40,306 nt of DNA from assembly GCA_009697105.1 (NCBI GenBank), contig SIAQ01000038.1, positions 1-40,306 of the forward strand, written 5' to 3'. The position numbers and the translations under genes were made by a program. The notes beneath the pieces were generated by a model that was given only the letters and a program-made list of their open reading frames with translations, was not told where the DNA came from and searched no databases. Every line of letters begins with the position of its first letter. Positions within the stretch are counted from its first letter, which is position 1. Shown here one piece after another: positions 32,864 to 40,306 of the stretch. The stretch is from Gemmataceae bacterium. GTDB lineage: Bacteria; Planctomycetota; Planctomycetia; Gemmatales; Gemmataceae.

Positions 32864-34795
32864 CTAGCCCACACGGGCCATTTCCATGATGCCCGATTCG
32901 CGCGGCGGGGAAGGTTCAACAATCGGCAGCGTGATGTGAAATGCCGTGCCCGCATCGGAGCTTTCAACGCGGATCAATCCCTTCATCAACTCCACATAGC
33001 TCTTGACGATGGAAAGCCCCAACCCCGCGTGCGGCATGTCGGCGTGCCGCGAGGCGTCCGCGCGGTAGAATCGCTCGAAGATATGCTCCATGGCCTCTGG
33101 CTTGATGCCGATGCCTGTGTCGCGAACGGTGATGTGCATCTGATTGGCGTCGTGCGTCATCGCGAGTTCGATGGAGCCCTGGTCGTTGTTGTACTCGACG
33201 GCGTTGTGCAGGAGGTTGATGAGGACTTCTTGCAGCTTCTCCGGGTCGGTCATCGTAAGCACAGGTTCGGGCAGGTCGAGTTTCAATTTCAGGCCGCGGG
33301 CTTTCGCCAACGGGCGGATGATGTCGGCACATTCGAGAGCGAGATCGCAGACATCGGTTGCGCGTGGGCGATACGGATCGACGCCGGCGTCGAGTCGGGC
33401 CAGCGCGAGCAAGCGTTCGACCAGCTTATACATGTGTTGCCCGCAGATCTTGCATTCTTCGAGGATCTCGCGATACTCCTCACCCGAGCGCGATTTGCGC
33501 AAGCCGACTTCGAGCGTCGTCATTAGGGCGGCGACGGGCGTGCGCAATTCGTGCGAAATATCCGCCGAGGCCTGCTTCTCGCGTTCGAACGCCATCTGCA
33601 GATGTTTGAGCATTTCTGCGATACGCTCGGCAATCGGTTGCAGCTCGCCGGGCAACGTCTTGGGGTCAAGGTCCAGTGCGAAGTTTCTTGGCGAGACGTG
33701 CCGGACTGCCTCGGACATCCGAGTCAATGGTGATAGGCCGACCCAGACGATGCCCAATGCGCCGAGGACGAGCGACACGAGAGCGACCAAGCCGACGCCG
33801 ATCATGCGCGAACGCAAAACACCGAGTTCGTTTTCAATGGCGGTGTTGAGATTCGCCAGCTTCTCGTCGCGTTCGGTTTCGTAGGCACCGATTTTAGCGT
33901 CGGTCAGTCCGAGGTCGGCGCCGTATTGAACGAACATGTTGGTAACCTGCGACGGAGACTGGAATGGCGCGCGGACCTGCGCCAGCCAGCGATCGCGGAA
34001 GCTGGACGGCGGTATGCCCTTGGCCGGCCCTTTGGGGAAGGGAGTAGTAGACGGGCCCTTCGGGACGCCTTTGGCGATCGGGCCCAGGGGAATTCGGAAT
34101 GGATTCCACGGCGGCGGCATGCGATCCCAAACCCACGGCACGACGACGCCCGGATTGTAACGAGGCACCGGCGCCATAAGCGTGACCCGTCGGACTCGCG
34201 TCCCGTCCTCGAGACCTATCGTGTCAAATTGTTCCATGAGAAGTTCCGACGTGCTCTGTACCCGCTCGCTGAGCGTGAACTCGCCGGGTTGAAGAACCTC
34301 CGAATTCTGCATCGGTTGGCCGCGCCCGTTATAGGTCTGAAAATATTCCTGGGCGATATTCCTGTCCGGAAACGGAACATGATCCTCAGCGTCTTCGATC
34401 ACTGCCAGCCTCGGCTGTAGAACCGGTTGGACGAAGGGAGATACTTTTGAATGAAGCCCCTCGGCAAGAAAGATCGCGTTGGCGAAGTGCGGACTGAGCA
34501 AACCGGGAGAGCAAATGATCGGGACTGCAAACCAGGCCTCGGCATGCACCGGCACACTCCGTGTGCTGCGAGCCATGTTCTGGGCTTGCCGTAGGATGCG
34601 ATGATCCACCTCCGCCCGAGCGATGGCGACCTGTGCATCACATTGCGATACGATAAGATCATGGGCGTCGCCTTGCCGATCGCGCAACGACGCCGCAGTC
34701 AGGCGAAATGACAGCCAAGCCACGGCCGACATCGCAAATGTCAACAGCAGCACGAAATAGACAATCAGCGACAGACGGATCGAGTTCATCTTCAT
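32864..34795 (-). CDS. Sensor histidine kinase
   Basis: A 643-residue membrane sensor. It has transmembrane helices at about 8-30 and 332-355, an extracytoplasmic domain between them, then HAMP. A HisKA domain follows with H415 in S-A-D-I-S-H-E-L-R-T-P, and a HATPase with N-A-V-E-Y-N, D-T-G-I-G-I and G-L-G-L-S-I-V-K. The sensor domain contains an unusual Pro/Gly-rich stretch at about 215-275 (M-P-P-P-W-N-P-F, G-P-I-A-K-G-V-P-K-G-P). Its cognate regulator is 2 bases upstream on the same strand. The signal is unknown. Confidence 0.93.
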   Translation of the reverse strand: MKMNSIRLSLIVYFVLLLTFAMSAVAWLSFRLTAASLRDRQGDAHDLIVSQCDAQVAIARAEVDHRILRQAQNMARSTRSVPVHAEAWFAVPIICSPGLLSPHFANAIFLAEGLHSKVSPFVQPVLQPRLAVIEDAEDHVPFPDRNIAQEYFQTYNGRGQPMQNSEVLQPGEFTLSERVQSTSELLMEQFDTIGLEDGTRVRRVTLMAPVPRYNPGVVVPWVWDRMPPPWNPFRIPLGPIAKGVPKGPSTTPFPKGPAKGIPPSSFRDRWLAQVRAPFQSPSQVTNMFVQYGADLGLTDAKIGAYETERDEKLANLNTAIENELGVLRSRMIGVGLVALVSLVLGALGIVWVGLSPLTRMSEAVRHVSPRNFALDLDPKTLPGELQPIAERIAEMLKHLQMAFEREKQASADISHELRTPVAALMTTLEVGLRKSRSGEEYREILEECKICGQHMYKLVERLLALARLDAGVDPYRPRATDVCDLALECADIIRPLAKARGLKLKLDLPEPVLTMTDPEKLQEVLINLLHNAVEYNNDQGSIELAMTHDANQMHITVRDTGIGIKPEAMEHIFERFYRADASRHADMPHAGLGLSIVKSYVELMKGLIRVESSDAGTAFHITLPIVEPSPPRESGIMEMARVG

Positions 34796-34797
34796 CG

Positions 34798-35475
34798 CTA
34801 TTCCTCTTCGCCACGCAGCATGTAGCCTTCACCCCACCGTGTCAAGATTAACGCCACTTCGTGGCCTTTGTCAACCTTCGTTCGCAAATATCGGATGTAC
34901 ACGTCCACGACGTTCGACGTATTCTCGTCATATTCATCGTACAGATGTTCCCAAATCATGGTGCGAGTGACCACTTTCCCGCGATGAAATGCCAGGAATT
35001 GCAACAACGCAAACTCGCGCGGCGTCAGGTGGACCATCTGCCCCGCGCGGCGTACGGTGCGTGCCGACGTGTCGATCTCCAGATCGAAAACTCGCAACAC
35101 CGGGTCTTTTTTCTGATGCGTACGTCGAACCAGGGCACGCATTCGAGCCAGCAGTTCTTCAAGTTGAAACGGCTTGGTCAGGTAATCGTCGGCGCCGATG
35201 TTAAGGCCTTTGACTTTGTCGTCGGTGGTATCCTTCGCCGTCAGCAGAAGCACATGCGTTTGAATGCTGTCTTTTCGCCATTGTCTCAAAAGAGTCAAAC
35301 CGTCGATTTTTGGCAACATGACATCGAGAATGATGACATCATAATTGGCGCTGCGAGCCTTGTAGTCGGCTTCCTCGCCGTCCTCTGCTAAATCGACGGC
35401 GAAGCTCTCCTCCTCCAAGCCGCGCTTGAGAGCTTTTGAGAGCGGCTTATGGTCTTCCACGAGAAGTACGCGCAT
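34798..35475 (-). CDS. OmpR-family response regulator
   Basis: A 225-residue two-domain regulator. The receiver domain has D51 in I-I-L-D-V-M-L-P-K-I-D-G and a lysine in L-T-K-P-F. The C-terminal winged helix (L-T-P-R-E-F-A-L-L-Q-F-L, R-Y-L-R-T-K-V-D) is of the OmpR/PhoB type. It is the first gene of an operon with the sensor kinase, 2 bases apart. The targets are not evident. Confidence 0.95.
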   Translation of the reverse strand: MRVLLVEDHKPLSKALKRGLEEESFAVDLAEDGEEADYKARSANYDVIILDVMLPKIDGLTLLRQWRKDSIQTHVLLLTAKDTTDDKVKGLNIGADDYLTKPFQLEELLARMRALVRRTHQKKDPVLRVFDLEIDTSARTVRRAGQMVHLTPREFALLQFLAFHRGKVVTRTMIWEHLYDEYDENTSNVVDVYIRYLRTKVDKGHEVALILTRWGEGYMLRGEEE

Positions 35476-35594
35476 GACTTCCCCTCACTTTCGGCTAAAT
35501 TGGGCAAATTGATAATTATGAGAATCCTAACGAACCGCTAATGAGAAGACGATGAAAGCGGTCGGTTGTCACGCATGCAAAAGTATTCGGCGAT

Positions 35595-35678
35595 TGTAGG
35601 GTGTGTCAAGCGCCAGCGCCGACGCACCATTACATGTAGGGTCTGGTGCGTCAGCGCTGGCGCTTGACACACCCTACA
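35595..35678. repeat. Family D palindrome, copy 2
   Basis: Arms 35595-35629 and 35644-35678 (TGTAGGGTGTGTCAAGCGCC and complement) pair almost perfectly; the loop contains another TGTAGGG. It is upstream of the response regulator, so the two-component operon has a family D copy on each side. Confidence 0.9.
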
Positions 35679-35701
35679 AATTGTTCAGGTAATTTCGCGA
35701 A

Positions 35702-35743
35702 GCGACTTAGCGCTCGCATCGGATCGTCCGAGCGCTAAGCCGC
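35702..35743. repeat. Family B palindrome, copy 3
   Basis: GCGACTTAGCGCTCG (35702-35716) pairs with CGAGCGCTAAGCCGC (35729-35743), beyond the glyA stop. It could terminate glyA. Confidence 0.8.
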
Positions 35744-35768
35744 AAGCGGAAAACAAGAGGACGCGGAT

Positions 35769-37004
35769 TCACGCCGGCGCCGGGAATTGTTTGCCAAGCT
35801 CGCTCACCTGGACTCGGATTCGTTCGAGGAACGCCTTGTCTTCGGCATGGGTCAAGGCGGCGTGGATCCACGTCGCAACCTGGCGCATTTCCGGCTCGCG
35901 CATGCCGCGCGTGGTCAGGGCCGGCGTGCCAATGCGAATGCCCGATGGGTCCATCGGTTGCCGCGTGTCGAACGGAATCTTATTCTTGTTGACGGTGATG
36001 CCGGCGCGATCGAGCGTCGCCTCGGCGATTTTGCCACCCATACCGTGCGTCGTGACATCGACGAGCAGGAGGTGATTGTCCGTGCCGCCTGAAACGATGC
36101 GGTAACCGAGAAGCTGCAACTCATGCGCAAGCGTTTTGGCGTTGCTGATGGTTTGCGAGGCATAGGCTTTGAAATCGGGCCGGAGCGCTTCGTTGAAGGC
36201 AACGGCCTTGGCGGCGATGACGTGCATCAACGGCCCGCCTTGCAAACCGGGAAAGACCGCCGAGTTGATCTTTTGGCCCCACGCCTCCTTGCAGATGACG
36301 ACCCCGCCGCGCGGGCCGCGCAAGGTCTTGTGCGTCGTCGAAGTAACAAAGTCCGCGAACGGAACCGGGTTGCCATGCTGTCCCGCGGCGACAAGACCGG
36401 CAATATGAGCCATGTCCACCATGAACAGAGCGCCGACCTCACTACATATTTGCTTGAATGCCGCGAAGTCGATCTCGCGCGGATAGGCGCTGGCGCCAGC
36501 GATAACGAGCTTCGGCTTGTGTTCGCGCGCGAGCTTGGCGACCTGGTCGTAGTCAATGCGTTCGTCTTCTTTGCGCACGCCGTAGCCGACGATGTTGTAC
36601 CACTTCCCGGAAAAATTGAGATGCATCCCGTGCGTGAGGTGCCCGCCGTGGGCGAGGTCCATGGCCAACACCGTATCGCCATGATTGACGGCAGCGAAAT
36701 AGACGGCCATGTTCGCCTGCGCGCCGGAGTGCGGCTGGACGTTGGCGCGTTCGCCGCCGAACAACTTGAGCAAGCGCTCGATGGCCAGGCGTTCGGCGAT
36801 ATCGACGAACTCGCAGCCGCCGTAGTAGCGCTTGCCGGGATAGCCCTCGGCATATTTATTGGTCAGCACGGAGCCTTGGGCCGCCATGACCGCGGAACTG
36901 GTGTAGTTTTCCGAAGCGATCATCTCAAGGCCGTCCTGCTGACGCTGTTGTTCCTTGGCGATCGCTTGCCAAATCTCAGAGTCGGCGGACTGAAGAATGT
37001 TCAT
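35769..37004 (-). CDS. glyA: Serine hydroxymethyltransferase
   Basis: A 411-residue PLP enzyme interconverting serine and glycine with transfer of a one-carbon unit to tetrahydrofolate. The PLP lysine is K226 in [21 protein letters not shown] near the N-terminus, [11 protein letters not shown] and [10 protein letters not shown] are all intact. Length is normal. It is transcribed alone, with a palindrome beyond its stop. Confidence 0.97.
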   Translation of the reverse strand: MNILQSADSEIWQAIAKEQQRQQDGLEMIASENYTSSAVMAAQGSVLTNKYAEGYPGKRYYGGCEFVDIAERLAIERLLKLFGGERANVQPHSGAQANMAVYFAAVNHGDTVLAMDLAHGGHLTHGMHLNFSGKWYNIVGYGVRKEDERIDYDQVAKLAREHKPKLVIAGASAYPREIDFAAFKQICSEVGALFMVDMAHIAGLVAAGQHGNPVPFADFVTSTTHKTLRGPRGGVVICKEAWGQKINSAVFPGLQGGPLMHVIAAKAVAFNEALRPDFKAYASQTISNAKTLAHELQLLGYRIVSGGTDNHLLLVDVTTHGMGGKIAEATLDRAGITVNKNKIPFDTRQPMDPSGIRIGTPALTTRGMREPEMRQVATWIHAALTHAEDKAFLERIRVQVSELGKQFPAPA

Positions 37005-37137
37005 GAGAATACCTCAAGTTCTAGGAAAATCGACTCTCCTCCAACGCTGCGGGAAGAAGAGTCTCACGCAAAGGCGCCGAGACGCAAAGAAAGACTTAAG
37101 GCCGAGGCATAGATGACGCCGCCGACAAAGGTCCGTT

Positions 37138-37194
37138 CCGAGGCTGAATCGTAAGCGAGGCAGCCTGAACGCCTCGCTTACGATTCAGCCTCGG
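37138..37194. repeat. Family G palindrome
   Basis: 24-bp perfect inverted repeats 37138-37161 and 37171-37194 (CCGAGGCTGAATCGTAAGCG on the left) with a 9-base loop. It lies in the 244-base gap between glyA and the DinB-like gene, in the 5' region of glyA. Confidence 0.9.
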
Positions 37195-37248
37195 ACGGGG
37201 AATCGACTTTTGAGGGTCGCGCCAACAATAGTCGATTTCGTCAAAATA

Positions 37249-37719
37249 TCACAACCCCAACGCCTTGCGTTTTTCCTGGATAAACGTCAGGTGATTCGTG
37301 ATGTGATTGGTCGCCGTCGTCAGCAGTTGTTCGAGGCTGCGCGGCCCCTTTTCGTTGTGGATGCCAACGCGTGTCAGCGCCGAGTCGGGCAACGTGCGGA
37401 GAATCTTTGCCAACTGGCTGCGCGTCAATTCGATGATGCGCAGCTCCTCCTCCAGATCGCGGTCGTGATACGCCAGCGCCGCCAGGAAGCGATTCTCGTC
37501 GGCACCGAGAAGCGTCGGCTTTTCCTCGGCGATTATGCGTTTCATGCGGTCAGCGAGGATCGGATCGAAGTCGGCGAGGTGAGCGACAACTTCCAGTGTG
37601 CTCATCTTGCCAACGATCGGCTTGGCCAGCTGCTGCTCGCGCGTAAGGCCTTGCACGGCCCGGCGAAGTTGCTTCGGGCCGTCCAGGTATTGTTCGATCA
37701 AAGTTGCCAACGCGGACAT
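37249..37719 (-). CDS. DinB-like (DUF664-type) putative metal-binding protein
   Basis: A 156-residue four-helix-bundle protein of the DinB superfamily. Potential metal ligands are the histidine in V-V-A-H-L-A-D-F-D and the pair in N-H-I-T-N-H. In this superfamily such triads bind a metal used in thiol-dependent reactions, or are vestigial. No signal peptide. The reaction is unknown. It starts at 37719. Confidence 0.8.
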   Translation of the reverse strand: MSALATLIEQYLDGPKQLRRAVQGLTREQQLAKPIVGKMSTLEVVAHLADFDPILADRMKRIIAEEKPTLLGADENRFLAALAYHDRDLEEELRIIELTRSQLAKILRTLPDSALTRVGIHNEKGPRSLEQLLTTATNHITNHLTFIQEKRKALGL

Positions 37720-37947
37720 GGTGACATTCCTTTAGACTGATTGACAGCACACAATTAGTGTAATGATCGCACGAAAAAAGTTTAGCCGTGACGCATCAGC
37801 GAAGCGCGGTTGCATGCAAGAATTGCTTGCTACGGACGAATCATGGAGATCGAAAGGTATTTAGAAACGACAGCGCCGTCGCACCCGGATTCTCAATAAT
37901 TGAGCTACACCTTGAAGCCTCGTATTTTTGACGCATCCAACAAAAGT

Positions 37948-38006
37948 ACGAGCCGGAAACGTAAGCGACGGATTGCTTCAGTCCGTCTCTTAAACTTCCG
38001 GCTCGT
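37948..38006. repeat. Inverted repeat in the gap before the anti-sigma gene
   Basis: ACGAGCCGGAA (37948-37958) pairs with TTCCGGCTCGT (37996-38006). The gap 37720-38062 also has a broken family A left arm near 37780 and otherwise nothing I can name. Confidence 0.7.
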
Positions 38007-38062
38007 AAAGCGAGATTTGTCGGTAGCGTCAACAAACCAACGCGCGCAGCGGAGGGAGTCAG

Positions 38063-38761
38063 TTAATTGAGAACGCGCAACAGTCCGTCGAGCCGACCTT
38101 GGTAGTAGATGGCGTAGGTGTAGCCGTCTTCGTTGATGATGCGGATGCTCAGATTTGCCTGGATGTCCTGGTTCGGCGCATCAAATTGGCGATGAGGCAG
38201 CACAAGCACCGACGCGCTGACTTTTTCATCATTGGCGATGAACGTCAATTTCGCGACACGACGTTTCTGGAATTCGACAATTTCGACACTCCGTAATAGC
38301 GAATAATCAAACACACGCGGCGACCGCACGTTCAGGCCTTGCTTTTCAAGGAACGAATCCACGTCCTCGGCGTTGGATGCAATCCCTTGTTGAGGCCAAG
38401 TTAGGAGATCATTCGTCGTCACCACAGTAGGCCGATTGACGTAATACACGCCCGATGCCGTCAGCGCGAATATCAACGCCGCTGCTGCAGACGCCACCGA
38501 CCAGCGTTTCCACAGCACCGGACGCTCCCCGAAGAGCTGCTGTTTGAGCATGGCGGGTTGGCCGATTGGTATCGGCACGTCGCGCATTGCCGAGCCGATC
38601 GCCAGATCGAAGCCGCGAACCGCCTGCTGACGTTCCGCCGCCAGCGCGCAATCGGGGCATGCTTCCAGGTGATGCTGGAGTGGCTGGATTTCGGCCGGAT
38701 CGAGCTTTTCGCTCGGACGGTCGCTGAAGGCGAGCAACAAGCGTGCGTCTTGGCAATCCAT
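38063..38761 (-). CDS. Membrane-bound anti-sigma factor
   Basis: A 232-residue protein with an N-terminal zinc-binding anti-sigma domain (C3; H31-x3-C35-x2-C38), one transmembrane helix (about 85-107) and an extracytoplasmic C-terminal domain. Its start codon overlaps the sigma factor's stop by one base, so the two are translationally coupled and it should hold that sigma factor inactive. The outside domain has no recognised sensor motif. Confidence 0.88.
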   Translation of the reverse strand: MDCQDARLLLAFSDRPSEKLDPAEIQPLQHHLEACPDCALAAERQQAVRGFDLAIGSAMRDVPIPIGQPAMLKQQLFGERPVLWKRWSVASAAAALIFALTASGVYYVNRPTVVTTNDLLTWPQQGIASNAEDVDSFLEKQGLNVRSPRVFDYSLLRSVEIVEFQKRRVAKLTFIANDEKVSASVLVLPHRQFDAPNQDIQANLSIRIINEDGYTYAIYYQGRLDGLLRVLN

Positions 38762-39300
38762 CAGATCCCCTCCCCGTGAGCCGTCGTTGTCGTCACCTCG
38801 GCATGTTCCGTCAAGCTTTGGCGAAGAACCATCTTGGCCCGTGCGAGCCGAGACATCACCGTGCCCAAAGGCACATTCATTTGTTCCGCGATATCCTTGT
38901 AACTGAAATCCTCGAAATAGTACAAGATCACTGGCGTCCGAAATACTTCAGGCAGCTGATTCAATGCCGCTTGTAACTGAGCCGAATCGACGATAGGTAC
39001 AGGTGCATTGCCACGGTCGGCGACCTCGGCGACGCCGTCAAGCGACACGAACCGCGTTGACTTTTCGGCCCGAACGCGGTGTAGGTAGGCGTTGCGCAGG
39101 ATCGTAAACAGCCACGATTTCGCGTTAGCGGGATCGCGCAGCTGATGCAGCATCTTTTGGGCTTGCAAAAACACTTCCTGCGTCAGGTCTTCCGCTGCTT
39201 GAGTGGCGCCGCTCAAGCGATAGGCGTAACGGTAAAGAGCGGCATAATGGCCATCCACAAGCGCTTCGACGGCGGTCTTATTGCTGCCAAACCAACTCAT
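38761..39300 (-). CDS. ECF-type RNA polymerase sigma factor
   Basis: A 179-residue sigma-70 family factor with only regions 2 and 4: L-Y-R-Y-A-Y-R-L-S-G...A-E-D-L-T-Q-E-V-F for region 2, and L-P-E-V-F-R-T-P-V-I-L-Y-Y-F-E-D-F-S-Y-K for region 4 with its helix-turn-helix. It is the first gene of an operon with its anti-sigma factor. GGGAGGG precedes the ATG at 39300. The signal sensed is unknown. Confidence 0.95.
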   Translation of the reverse strand: MSWFGSNKTAVEALVDGHYAALYRYAYRLSGATQAAEDLTQEVFLQAQKMLHQLRDPANAKSWLFTILRNAYLHRVRAEKSTRFVSLDGVAEVADRGNAPVPIVDSAQLQAALNQLPEVFRTPVILYYFEDFSYKDIAEQMNVPLGTVMSRLARAKMVLRQSLTEHAEVTTTTAHGEGI

Positions 39301-39345
39301 GGGCCGCCCTCCCTAATTAGTTGAGAGCCAGGGATGACGAATTTA

Positions 39346-39362
39346 TTCCCACGGCATGGGAA
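39346..39362. promoter_or_regulatory. Inverted repeat upstream of the sigma gene
   Basis: TTCCCA and TGGGAA (39346-39351, 39357-39362) are separated by 5 bases, 46-62 bases before the sigma start codon. Its minus-strand GGGAAT resembles the G-G-A-A core of ECF -35 elements, so it could be part of an autoregulated promoter or an operator. Confidence 0.3.
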
Positions 39363-39564
39363 AAATGTATGGCGTCATCCGCTATTCGTTTCCCAAAATT
39401 CATCCACGCAACGAATCATCCGCAGGGTGTCTCATCAGCATTTTACAAAGCGAGACGAATTTCATCTCAGTGGCCAAATGCTCAGCACCTGCGCTCAAAT
39501 GCCCTATTCCTTGTGCGAAATGTAAACGGACGATATACTTCGGGCGTTTGAGATTGTCGCATTT

Positions 39565-39624
39565 TCAGAGCCTGAGCGCCAGCGAAGGGCACACAGCGGC
39601 CCTTCGCTGGTGCTCAGGCTCTGA
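39565..39624. repeat. Family E palindrome, copy 2
   Basis: TCAGAGCCTGAGCGCCAGCG (39565 on) pairs with 39599-39624. The 730-base stretch 39301-40030 holds this, the inverted repeat at 39346 and the GTGAAAT sites near 39871, but no supported gene. Confidence 0.9.
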
Positions 39625-39870
39625 CCGGACAAATTCATCCGCTCGAAGTATAAATAGATCGCGAAGAGGTGGATTCATCGGGAATAAAGTCTTGGTTGCC
39701 ACATCCTTATTCGGCAGCAGCACGGACTCGGCGATGTTACAAATCGCGCGTGAGGATTGTTGCTGGATTAGTAATAACGCCGGCCTTGAAACACCTCGCA
39801 GCTCGCCCAAACCTCCAATTGCATGTCAGATTGTACCATTCGTACCGATTGGCGCAAATTTGCCTATTTT

Positions 39871-39900
39871 GTGAAATATTTCACGAATCGGGTGAAATTT
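39871..39900. promoter_or_regulatory. GTGAAAT operator-like sites
   Basis: GTGAAATATTTCAC (39871-39884) is a perfect 14-bp palindrome, and a third half-site GTGAAAT follows 7 bases later (39892-39898). The cluster is about 130-160 bases before the lipoprotein start at 40031. This is how a dimeric repressor or activator site with an extra half-site looks. Confidence 0.4.
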
Positions 39901-40030
39901 GCTTGTCGGTAAAAAAAACGGGAATAAAAATATCGTCCACGTATCTTAATTATGTGAATTAGGTAAAGATTACGTGAGGCAGTGTTCGCCGACGTGGCTT
40001 TTACCCGTTATTTTTTTTGGAAGGCACAAC

Positions 40031-40306
40031 ATGAAGAAGTTTCTTGGTTTGATGATGTTCGTTGGCGCACTGTCGTTCTTGACGCTCGGCGCGACCGGTT
40101 GCAAGGACACGACGAAGAAGACGGCGAAGACTCCAACCCCGGCGAAGGCGACCACTGGCGAAGCGAAGACGACCACTGGCGAAGCGAAGACGACCACTGG
40201 CGAAGCGAAGACGACCACTGGCGAAGCGAAGACGACCACTGGCGAAGCGAAGACGACCACTGGCGAAGCGAAGACGACCACTGGCGAAGCGAAGACGACC
40301 ACTGGC
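40031..40306 (+). CDS. Tandem-repeat lipoprotein (partial)
   Basis: A lipoprotein precursor (M-K-K-F-L-G-L-M-M-F-V-G-A-L-S-F-L-T-L-G, lipidated Cys at 24 after A-T-G) followed by a short Lys/Thr linker and at least seven copies of the heptapeptide T-T-G-E-A-K-T. The gene runs off the window. GGAAGG upstream of the ATG gives a good start. Codons are the same in every repeat, so the array is recent or kept uniform. The minus-strand frame over it is a low-complexity shadow. It is probably an extended linker or spacer on the cell surface or in the periplasm. Confidence 0.75.
   Translation, partial: MKKFLGLMMFVGALSFLTLGATGCKDTTKKTAKTPTPAKATTGEAKTTTGEAKTTTGEAKTTTGEAKTTTGEAKTTTGEAKTTTGEAKTTTG
40151..40306 (+). 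repeat. 21-bp tandem repeat array (runs off window)
   Basis: Exact units start at 40151, 40172, 40193, 40214, 40235, 40256 and 40277, with a partial unit at 40298 (ACCACTGGCGAAGCGAAGAC plus G). Seven complete copies without variation encode seven residues each. The end is not in the window. Confidence 0.97.

Noticed and set aside
36123..37112. Plus-strand frame of about 330 residues opposite glyA
   Set aside because: Antisense shadow; glyA on the minus strand has all its motifs.
37841..38035. Minus-strand frame of 64 residues
   Set aside because: Largely encoded by an inverted repeat; no start signal.
39356..39874. Plus-strand frame of 172 residues
   Set aside because: Runs through a family E palindrome, mixed composition, no ribosome binding site or domain.
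39970..40302. Minus-strand frame of about 110 residues made of V-V-V-F-A-S-P repeats
   Set aside because: It is the reverse of the tandem array; the plus-strand frame has a lipoprotein signal and a good ribosome binding site.
40151..40306. Possible CRISPR array
   Set aside because: The 21-bp units are head to tail with no spacers and keep the reading frame of a protein.

Overview
This window looks like chromosomal DNA of a planctomycete (Planctomycetota), quite possibly of the Gemmata type. The evidence is the combination of a DUF1080 (3-keto-disaccharide hydrolase) secreted protein, a Tat-exported DUF1501 protein next to a single-haem planctomycete-type cytochrome, a transmembrane Ser/Thr kinase, a sulfatase-fold protein, an ECF sigma/anti-sigma pair, an OprO/P-type porin and lipid A synthesis (lpxA), in GC-rich DNA full of intergenic palindromes. 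The assignment is inference from gene content; there is no rRNA or tRNA in the window to fix it.

Layout. 1-145 is the end of an insertion sequence whose transposase starts on the minus strand. 146-1201 holds no convincing intact gene, but has a structured RNA-like segment with a strong terminator and two gene remnants. 1202-6378 (plus) carries a DUF1080 protein, hemB, a two-gene toxin-antitoxin-like pair, a Ser/Thr kinase and an aldo/keto reductase. 6519-16572 is almost entirely minus strand: a DUF4139-like exported protein, a zinc-ribbon/DUF309 pair, cytochrome plus DUF1501, FtsH, a porin and a sulfatase-like protein. 16692-18666 (plus) has an SDR dehydrogenase and a divergent YchF-like GTPase. 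An M20 peptidase, a lipoprotein with a dead M48-like fold, a MobA-like nucleotidyltransferase, lpxA, rimO, a TPR protein and a split thiamine-diphosphate decarboxylase follow to about 28 kb. 27997-30378 (minus) is a HicB-like gene, a MazF-type module and leuC. selB (plus) comes next, then a minus-strand block: two-component system, glyA, DinB-like protein and the ECF sigma/anti-sigma operon. The window ends inside a plus-strand lipoprotein gene made of 7-residue tandem repeats.

Most genes are housekeeping or stand alone; clear operons are response regulator/kinase, sigma/anti-sigma, cytochrome/DUF1501, zinc ribbon/DUF309, the two decarboxylase subunits and the toxin-antitoxin pairs. The unusual content is mostly between genes. 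At least seven families of long palindromes recur in the intergenic spaces. A 131-bp MITE-like element shares its terminal inverted repeat with the IS at the left edge. A 546-bp cassette with perfect 24-bp terminal inverted repeats and an 11-bp direct repeat at its ends carries a small gene but no transposase. An AT-rich hairpin repeat has become 25-30 in-frame codons of selB. A degraded copy of the leuC 3' end lies beyond the MazF module that follows leuC.

All positions were read by eye. Family names come from motif recognition, not database searches.
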